DNA from: Tetrahymena thermophila SB210
Lineage: Eukaryota > Ciliophora > Oligohymenophorea > Hymenostomatida > Tetrahymenidae
Assembly (NCBI RefSeq): GCF_000189635.1
Contig: NW_002476426.1
Location: forward strand, 496,001-560,000
Length of the DNA: 64,000 nt
Reading direction: 5' to 3'
Of this stretch, positions 51,998 to 64,000 are shown in pieces. Under the pieces are notes generated by a model, which saw nothing but the letters and a program-made list of their open reading frames with translations, made no database searches and was not told the origin of the DNA. How positions within the stretch are numbered: the stretch's first letter is position 1; each line of letters starts with the position of its first letter. The translations under genes and the position numbers were made by a program.

Positions 51998-52893
51998 TTA
52001 ATTTAAAATAGCAAATGCATCTTTATGCCCTTAAAGATTTTTGATACACTTCTTAATAAAATTTTATATTTAAAGTATAATTTTGCTATTGAAACTTGAG
52101 TATATTAACTGATATATCTATACAAATAAATTAAATTAATTTGATTAAATATCATTTCTTTTCTATACTTATTACTCTTTTATCAGTTAGCTATCAAGCG
52201 AATAATACTATTATATTGATAATTGGCAATACAATTTAGGAATGAAGTAAGTAAAAAATGTAATTAATAAATTTAATGTAACAATGTAATTTATAATTTT
52301 GTCTCAAAACTGATGTATATAAGAACTAACTTTCAGATTACACCCTTTATTAATTCTAAAAAAATTATTTTTTACTTTCTAAGCCAAAACATTTCAAAAA
52401 ACTTTCAATTTAATTAATGTGCATAAATAAAAAAATTTAGCTATATTCTCACAAACTAAATAATATTTTAAAATAGCTTTTACCTTATCATAGTCTAATC
52501 TACATCTGTAATAAAAATTAATTTTAATTTAAATATTTAAAAAAATATAAAAACAGTTCTGAAATATTTTTTAAGATTAGAATAATTAATTTAATTGACA
52601 TTAATGAATAATCTCGAAATTAAATTTATTAAACTTTAAATATAAATATTTTGTTATAAATAATAAGAAATTGTTTGCAAATTATTATCCATAATCATTC
52701 ACTCATTTATTTATTTACATTAAAAGTAATTTAAATGTTAAATTCAAAAATTTTCATTGGAATATAAGTTTTGAAATTAAAAATTGTTTAGAAAGTAATT
52801 AAAAATATTACAAAGTTCATAAAACTAATTAAGCAAGGATCTCTAATTTTATATAGCTATAATAGAATTTGAGCAAACTATTTAGTCATAATC
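51998..52893. other. intergenic region, nothing recognised
   Basis: About 0.9 kb of AT-rich sequence between two plus-strand genes. It must hold the promoter of the oxidoreductase gene, but no motif is recognisable. Confidence 0.6.
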
Positions 52894-55880
52894 ATGAAAA
52901 TCCTTTATGGTGTTTTATTAGTATGTTTATTGTTTGTGGTTTCCGCTAGGGAAGGAATAGAGAATGAAGGATAATCTATCAATTAACAATAAAATGATTA
53001 TCAAATATTCATTTATAATGATGGATAATAAGTAAAGATTTTTATGAAATGCAAAATTAAATTTTCGTGTGCACTGAGAATCACAGAGTTATCTTCTAAT
53101 TTTTCATATTTTTAAATTGATATGATAGAAAATTAACCTAAATTTAATTTAATTGAGTTTCCTAATCACTTTAACTGTATGACTGACTATTCGTTAAAGT
53201 CAGATAAAGAATACAATTATGTAATATTTAGTCCATCTTCTTTACTCAATCTTGAGATTCTCCCTTAATTCTTTGATGTTGATATTAGCTTAATAGAAAT
53301 ATTGGAAAATAATAACTTTGAATATAGGCATCATTTTTCAAATATATATTAGTCTCAAAGAGTCTTTATTTTAACTAACTCAAGTTAAATTGAAGATTAC
53401 AAAGACTTTTAAGACTCAAAAGTTTTTATTCCAAGAACAAATACAGAAAATTAAAATCCAAGCTATATCTAAAGATTTTTAGCAACTGATCAAACAGACC
53501 TTTTAACACTGGTAAAGAGGGCTCACTCTTTAGTATTGCTAGTTATTTGGGGTTTCTTAGTTGATATTTCTATTATTTGTGTGAGATACTTCAAGGCATA
53601 AAAGAAGTATTTACGTTTTCATGCTTCTACTTTTGCTGTTGGTAACATAAGTTCTCTAATTGTTATATTCTGCTAGATTGGTTAAAGTATTAAAAATTTT
53701 TTTATATAGTATTTTAATTAATTTAATTTAATTAAAGGAACAAGTTATATAAACAATATTAGCCAATAGCCTCAAGATGAAGTAGCTCATTTTGCAATGG
53801 GCGTTTGTATGACTGTCTTAATCACATTCTAGCATCTAATTGGTTTAATATGTAAATTTAACTTTGAAAATGAAGATGGATCTCAAAATATACATTATTT
53901 AAAGCTTTTACACAAAGTAAATTTAATCAATTCTTATTATTTCAGAGTTAATACTTTCATTTTTAAATTAGATTACTGGATATTTGATTTACCTCCTTGG
54001 TAAAGTAAATGTGATGGTTGGTGTGAATATGTTTGAAAAAAGATATTTTGTCTAATCAGATAGCACTAACTATTGGATGTAAGCTATTCTTTATGATTTT
54101 ATGCAATTTTAATTAACTTAATTATTTAATTAAAGGGCTAAAGTATTAGGAGGTATATATGCCATATAATTTATTTTATTAGCATCAATAGAATTTACCT
54201 ACAGATAAGAACCTGAAATTCTAATTAGATAAAAGAAAAACACTAATAAATATGCAGATATAAATAAATAAAAGTAGCATGCTGATATTATTGAGTTACT
54301 TAATAATCATAGTAAAAAACTTTTGTTTACTTAAAAATTATTAAATTGAAACATTTTTAAAATAACAGCCCCAGTAAATATCATTAACAAACAATACCCA
54401 AACATTTTATATGTTGTCCACGAGAATAGTGTCTATGATATTACTGAGATTTAACATCCAGGAGGCTAGTTTATTTTAAAGCACATCAAAGGTATAATTA
54501 ATTAATTTTTATTTTTAAACAAGGAATTTTAATTTTTTTTGAATTATATTCCAAAGGTAAAGAAATATCTAGATACTTTAACGGTGGTTACGCTTACGAA
54601 GGAACTACTATGTCACCATATAGACACACATTATATGCCTAAAATTTTTTGAAAGAGTTTTATATTGGCGATATTAAAAATGATTACTATAACATTTTTA
54701 TTTAGAATGAATAAAATTAGTAAAATTGCTATTAAGAAGATTATTTTTTTAATTTTCTTATATTTTTATAATCAAAGAAAGGGACAAGCTTTTTTGCCAA
54801 AGAATGTTTTCAAACTATCTGAAGTAAGAGAAATTATAACTAGCTATAAAGTATTCTTATTCTAACATGATTAATACTAATTCCGTACTCATTTGCCTGG
54901 TGTAAGATGGTTTGGAAGAAGTGTTGTGGTAATTAAATATTTCATTTAATTTAAATTTCTATAGACCTCAATTATTTTCAAAATTAAAGGTGTCACCTCT
55001 ATTAGATGCTGTTAGTATATATCCAAGAAATTATAGTGTAGTTTTAGCATATATGGAAGAAAATTACAAATATAGATTAGAAATAATAAGATATTTCTAA
55101 TACAGGATGAGAGATGAAGTAATAGGAATAAACAATAGTTATGTTGCCCCTAACCCGAAACACATAAAGGTTTCAAACTAATTACCTCTTCTTATAAAAA
55201 AAGAAGATCGTAAAACATCAAATGGGTTGTCAAAGTTTATGCATCTTAATGTCCATAAACTGTATTACATATCAGAGCCAGTGGTAAAATTTATTATAAA
55301 TAAAATATTATTTGTACATAATTTAATAATTCATTTATTTTTTGGATTAAATAAGGGTCATGGTCTCGAGATTGATGAAAATAGTGATGGAGAGCATATA
55401 ATTTTTGCTGCTGGTACTGGAATTTTACCATTTTTAGATCTGTTTGATTATCTTTTAAGAAAATTGCTTTATACTATTCTTCTTGAGAGATTTGGGTTCA
55501 AAGAAGCCTAAATATTAAATCCCTATAATGAAAATTATGAGAAAACATTCCGTTCTTAATTTAAAATAAGATTATTTGGTGCTTTTAGATCTAAGGCAGA
55601 GTGTTATGGTTATTAAATAATTAGTGACTTGCACACATTTTGTTAATAATTTGAAAAAGATTGGTTTTAAGCAGTTGTACGTTTTGCAAACTCAGAAAGC
55701 GATGAATTCTTACCTATGTCAAAGTTGTATTATGATAACTTATATATTAATGATGCACTTTCAAAGTCTCTTTCTATATCTAAATTTCTTATTTGTGGTC
55801 CTCCAGAATTCAATAAAAATATCTATAATATACTAACTACAGTAAGGCACATAGATCCAGATAGAGTTCAAATTGTTTGA
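52894..55880 (+). CDS. cytochrome b561 + cytochrome b5 + flavin reductase fusion
   Basis: Nine exons (52894-53680, 53738-53916, 53972-54078, 54136-54311, 54369-54491, 54557-54719, 54778-54928, 54990-55283, 55356-55880) join in phase to 834 residues. Order: signal peptide (MKILYGVLLVCLLFVVSA); extracytoplasmic domain to ~200; a b561-type bundle with histidines in RAHSLVLL (211), RFHAS (243), EVAHFAMG (280), TFQHLIG (295) and LLHKITGY (~320). Next is a b5 domain (417-500) with EIQHPGGQF and a likely second haem ligand in YRHTLYAQNFLKEFYIGD. A ferredoxin-reductase-like module (~510-834) follows, with LPGVRWFGRSVV for FAD, GHGLEIDEN, the nucleotide motif FAAGTGILPF, and FLICGPPEF. Inferred path: NAD(P)H to FAD to b5 to b561 and across a membrane, as in ferric or ascorbate reductases. 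A TGA near 54355 falls inside the 57-nt fourth intron and is not read. Confidence 0.85.
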
Positions 55881-56276
55881 GTAACAAAAAGAAAATTAAT
55901 TATTTGAGCAATTATATATTTTGTAAATAATAAATTATCTTTAGTATAAATAAATAGATGAATTAAATGTTTATTTTTAGGTTTATATATAAATTATCAA
56001 AACTAATCTTAAATGGAATTTAATGTTAAAATTTAAAACAGTAATAATAAATATATAGCTTTAAAAATTTGCTATTTTAAATATTTATTTTAGATGCTTT
56101 TTATGAATTTTTAAAAACTATTTTTTTATTTGTTAATAAAAACTAAAATCAAAAATAAGAGTTAGAAATTGTTATTATTGATTGATTAAAAACCATTTAT
56201 TTATTCAATACGAAATACATAAGCAATATTCATTCTTATACTAATATTTAATATCATAAATCTAATAATACTATAA
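55881..56276. other. convergent intergenic spacer
   Basis: Lies between the 3' ends of the fusion oxidoreductase gene and the V-ATPase F gene. AT-rich; nothing recognised. Confidence 0.6.
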
Positions 56277-57200
56277 TCATACGATTTCACTACCGTAAAG
56301 CAACTTATTAGCTCTTTGCATAATAATATCCTATTTATTAACAATATTTTATTTTATTAACAAAAATTATTTTCAATTATAAATTTTCTACTTTTTTAGG
56401 TTCATAGGGCTTATCTTTGCTAGGAATTTCAAGGATAGCAGGAAGAGTCTCTTCATAAGAGTTAATTATACTTCTTAAATATTTTTCAGCAACCTATATT
56501 TTTAATATTTTTTAGGTTTTATTCATTTTAAATTTAATTTTTGTTATTAATCAATAAAGTTATTTGTTCATTTATTTTCTCATATATAACAATTTAACAA
56601 ATAAACATATTTCATTTTCTTATTTTTGATCATTTGAATTGCAAACTTAAATTATTTTTTATTTTACATGTTAACTAACTAAAATGACTGCTATATCGCC
56701 ATTCTTTAAGAAACCATTGAAAGTATCTTCGACTAACTTTTCCTTTGTGTCTAATTAAATTTTATTTTTTAATAATTTATTAAATTTCAGGTTTGAGCTA
56801 AATAGTATAATGAATTTCTTACCAGGTTGGACAACCAAGAAATTAGATTAACCCTTTAAGTTTCTGTCACCAATACCAGTCAACAAAAAGCCTGTTACTG
56901 TATCCTTTTGGTATTATTAATATAATATTATTTATTTACATTTTATATTGAAACTAAAAACAAAAAGTTATTCATTAAGCTTCTAAAAATATTTTTTTCA
57001 ATAATGATATCTTCAATTTCATTTTATTATTAATTAATAATGAAAATAACTTTTTTGTTTTATGAAATATTTTTCGCAGCTCTTTAAGATATATAATTTT
57101 ATTTATAATTTTTAAATCTTAGTAAATTTTAGCAATTTTTTACAGAATCACCAATAACGGCGATGAGCTTGTTACCTCCTGAAATAGCTTTTTTTGACAT
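56277..57200 (-). CDS. ATP6V1F: V-type ATPase subunit F
   Basis: Subunit F is part of the central rotor stalk of the V1 sector, which acidifies endomembrane compartments. Five exons, 57200-57144, 56904-56823, 56750-56680, 56493-56392 and 56330-56277, join in phase to 121 residues, against 119 in human. Family marks run end to end: NKLIAVIGDSDTVTGFLLTG, then IGDRNLKGQSNFLVVQP, then EDTFNGFLKNGDIAVIL, then EKYLRSIINSYEETLPAILE, then IPSKDKPYEPKK, and the terminal helix DIIMQRANKLLYGSEIV, which corresponds to the DSILRRAKGMF end of the human protein. The last exon was found by phase and by this helix; reading through the fourth intron would give an unrelated tail. The gene is transcribed away from SDHA. 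Confidence 0.95.
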
Positions 57201-58685
57201 TTTTAATCCTTTTTATTTTATTTTGTATTTTAATAATCTTTTATTGAAAATTATTTAGTAATAAAATGCGGATCCAATTATTACTAATAAATCAATACAT
57301 ATGTTTATTTTATTAGTTAATCAATTTTTTATTCTTTTTCTTTTCTATTTTTTCTTTCAACCTTATTATTAAATTTAATAAATTGATGAAATCCGTACCT
57401 TCTTCTTTGAAATGAATCACTCAATAAACTTTATTGATGATTCCATAATTTTATTTCTGTGGGATAATATCTCAATAAACATAAAATAATTTATTTAGTA
57501 AATTTTATCATTTGAACTGATTAAAATAGAAAAATATTTTTTTAATTCAGTTTTGCATTTTTAATCAATTAAAAATATAAATTTCTTATGAGAAATAAAA
57601 TATTGATTAAAAATTTTAATTTAGTTGTAATAAAATCAGTATATTTAATAAAAATTATGTATTTTTGATTTAAAACAGTAATGAATGATATTTGTAGTAC
57701 TGAGTATTTATCTATCAACATTTTTACATTTTGATATTATTAATTTCAACATAAAATTTGTATCAATTATTCCCTACTGATTTATTTTATATTTCAGTTT
57801 CTATTCAATAAATTTAGAATCATAGTTATTCATATTCATATCTAACTGTTTTAAATATATATTATAAATATATTAATGGTTGATCATTTGCTATTTTAAC
57901 TCTAACTTTTTAAATAAAACTAGAATAATTTTTTAATCAATTTAGTTTAATGTTATAATTATTAAATGAATACAATAATAAACCATTTTCAAATATGATA
58001 TCTATCCTTTAAAGTGGTGTTGTTTGATGCTAATATTAGTTGAACATATAAAAGATAGCTCTAATATTTAATTGATAAATTTAATAAAAATTTATTAAAC
58101 CATTTTTTAAATAAATTTTTACAATAACATTTTCTACTTTCTTTACAAAATAAATGTACTGAATAAATTGAAATATTTATAAAATACATTTTAAATTTTT
58201 TTTAATTTTAGTTTTAAATTTTTTATTTATTTAATAATTCATTTTAAATTATAAAGTTTTATAAATAAAAAAATAAATCTTTAATAAATTTATTAAACAA
58301 GTTATTAATAATGAATGAATATATGAGATACTTTTTTTGTAAGTCACATTAGATTTTAATTTAAATTAGGAACTCATACTTAAGAAAGAAATAATAAATG
58401 AAAGAAGATTGTCAAGTTGAAAATACTTATCTAATAAAAATATGAATGCGACATTAGTAAATAAGAAGAAAAAGAAGAAGATCTTTATAAAATTCCTCAT
58501 CATTATCAATAAGTTGAAAGTTAAAGAAAATTAAATAAAAATCTTTTTGAAGTAGCTAATAGATAGATTGATTGATAAGAATTAATAAAAGGAAAGAGAT
58601 TCTAAATAAAAAGTAAAATAATAAAAAATATAATTAATATCTAAAAACAAGACTAGGGAGAAAAAGGAAATTTTTAGAAAGAAAA
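57201..58685. other. divergent intergenic region with an orphan coding-like stretch
   Basis: About 1.5 kb between the starts of V-ATPase F (minus) and SDHA (plus), so it should hold both promoters. Most of it is very AT-rich. At about 58404-58570 there is a plus-strand open stretch with coding-like composition but no start codon; it is described under findings. Confidence 0.5.
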
Positions 58686-62073
<3,388 letters not shown>

Positions 62074-64000
62074 GGAAATTTAGATAATAATCAAAAATAA
62101 ATTAACTTCACTCATTAAAATAAAATTAATGATAAATAATTAACTAAAGAAGTAAACAATATAACTATTCTTAATTTGATTTCAATGAGGGATAGTTAAG
62201 TTAATCTTATAGATTCATACATAATGAGCGACTAATTATCTCTACTCACACACTTAATCTTTCTTCGCTAGCATTGTTTATAGATAAAGTACTATTCTCA
62301 TCAATAACTAACCTACTTACTAGCTAACTAACTCTGTTAGAAATTAAAATTCACTGCTCATTGATTGTATACTGTAGTAATTAAAATTATAAAATTGAAA
62401 GAAAAATTATTTATGTTTTTTTATATATCTGATTCTATTAGCAATATAGTCTAGACTGTTTATGTGTTTTGAGTATAGATTTACCTTTAGCAAAAAAATA
62501 TCTCTTAGTATTACAAAATATAATTTATATTTCTATTTACCATTTAAACAAAAAAGAAACTTTTATAGTAGAATATCACATCGAATGATAAAAAAAAATA
62601 TTTACATTCCTTTTTCTTTTTGATGAAAAATAATTAATTAAGATAATTTTCAGGTTTTATCTATTAATTTGCTATTAAAAACATTTCTCCTATCGTTACC
62701 AATAAAAATCATTCTCTCACGATAAATTATAACTTTATTATAAAATAATAAGCCAAAAAGATAATACAGAAGAATTAAATATACTTGGTTACAGTAAATA
62801 TTTAAATCACTTAATAGAAATTTTTGTTTTAAGTGAAAAAAAAAATCAGATTTTCTTATATTATTTCTTGCTTAAAAGATTTAATACTGTAAATTCACAA
62901 AATAAAATTAAAATTAGTTTATTTAAATTTTAAACAAACAATAAATTTTTTATATTAAATTTCTTCAGAAAAACAATAAGTGATAACAATTTTTCATAGT
63001 TTTACTGATGAAAAATAAATATCTGAATTATTCGAAGCAAATCTTTATCGAAAATAAAATTTATCAAAGTTTTCAAATATTTTAAAATAAAAAAAGATAA
63101 ATAAAATTTAAGCCTGAATTAAATCAAGCTTTAGATTACTTTAAAAAAAGCAAAAGTAAATATGTTTATTTATTTATTTGATTATTTTTAATATCTTTTA
63201 ACATTATTTTATTTGAGTTATATTTTAATTTATTTACAAAAAAAGACTTTTTGTGTTTTTAAAAACATAAATTTTATTTTGTTTCTGAAACAAAGTAACT
63301 AAGATTTTGTTTTTAACATTAATTTTGCAAAGTTAGAGTGACGAGTTATTAGCATGCCTAAGAGAAAATTTTAACATAAATTTTTTATTTGGCACTTTAC
63401 TTGAAATTAAATAAAATAGCTACAGTAAGTAATATGTATAGAAAAAGAAAAGATATTTAGTAAGAATTTTAATTTAATTTATTTTTTCTTTTAATAAACA
63501 TTTATCAAATTTTTGGATTTAAATTTTATTATTGAGACAATAATCAGGAAAATAAATAAGTAAATAAATCATAAATTGAGAAATTCATTTTATTCTTTCG
63601 ATTTTTTAAAACTTAATCTTGTTAACTTAAATGATATATATTTCTTTATTTTTGTTTCGAAAAAGGCTAAGAATATTAACCTTAAATAATCAGATAGGGC
63701 TAAATTTTAAAATTTAGCGCCTTTTTATTTAATTTTTAGCACCTCTAAAACTTCGAAAGAAGTAATTTAAATTTAGCAAAAATTCAAAATATGAAAGACT
63801 TTTTATGAATAGTTTTTGTAAAAATAATGTTGAAGTGTTTACAAATTTTATATAAAATATAATTTTTATAATAAATTAACTTAGCCATCGATATAATATT
63901 ACCAGTATGTAAGAAATTTTAATCGAAATTATACCATAGATCAATCAATCGCTATTTCTTTTTTTGGAGGTATCTTGCTAATAACGACTTTTTAATCATT
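62074..64000. other. 3' flank of SDHA, no gene seen
   Basis: About 1.9 kb of AT-rich sequence to the end of the window. It holds 3' UTR and spacer with short A and T runs. No open frame, repeat or RNA gene is supported on either strand. Confidence 0.55.

Noticed and set aside
54350-54358. In-frame TGA between the b561 and b5 parts of the fusion gene
   Set aside because: It was first suspected as a gene boundary or a pseudogene mark, but it lies within a good GTAAAA..ACAG intron whose phases fit both sides.

Overview
The window is nuclear DNA from an oligohymenophorean ciliate close to Tetrahymena, most likely a macronuclear chromosome segment. It is very AT-rich. TAA and TAG sit inside conserved protein motifs where glutamine is expected (RUVBL2 Walker A, SDHA FAD motif, BEACH domain), and TGA is the only stop seen (genetic code 6). 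Introns are short, AT-rich and GT..AG, usually starting GTAA and ending TAG or AAG. Both ends of the window lie inside or beside ordinary genes. I saw no tRNA, rRNA, CRISPR array, insertion sequence, retroelement, telomeric repeat or chromosome-breakage sequence.

Layout. 1-11.4 kb, minus strand: 5' part of a RUVBL2 (Reptin) gene; an unrecognised 243-residue gene; a one-exon MORN-repeat gene; a 1041-residue protein with divergent RRM-like modules. 11.4-21.2 kb, minus: one very large BEACH/WD40 gene of the neurobeachin/LRBA class. 21.2-28.5 kb: a possible small plus-strand ORF, then on the minus strand the Hsp90 co-chaperone p23, a SOAT/DGAT1-type acyltransferase and a tail-anchored coiled-coil protein. 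29.3-32.2 kb, plus: a DP (E2F partner) transcription factor with a long Q/N-rich N-terminus. 33.4-34.4 kb, minus: a one-exon MRH-domain membrane receptor. 35.4-46.9 kb, minus: a giant ubiquitin-specific protease. 48.7-55.9 kb, plus: an unrecognised small gene, a SNF5/SMARCB1 homologue, and a cytochrome b561 + cytochrome b5 + flavin reductase fusion. 56.3-62.1 kb: V-ATPase subunit F (minus) and mitochondrial SDHA (plus), transcribed divergently. 62.1-64 kb: nothing recognised.

The genes are mostly housekeeping, with no operon logic. Shared themes are membrane traffic (BEACH, MRH receptor, tail-anchored protein, V-ATPase), chromatin and cell-cycle control (RUVBL2, SNF5, DP) and redox metabolism (SDHA, b561/b5/reductase fusion). 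The least ordinary item is the 834-residue fusion at 52894-55880, which appears to carry a whole NAD(P)H-to-membrane electron path on one chain.

Exon joins were worked out by eye from reading frame, splice-site sequence and phase. For eleven multi-exon genes all the phases I assigned agree and the coding length is a multiple of three. For the two giant genes only part of the joins was checked.
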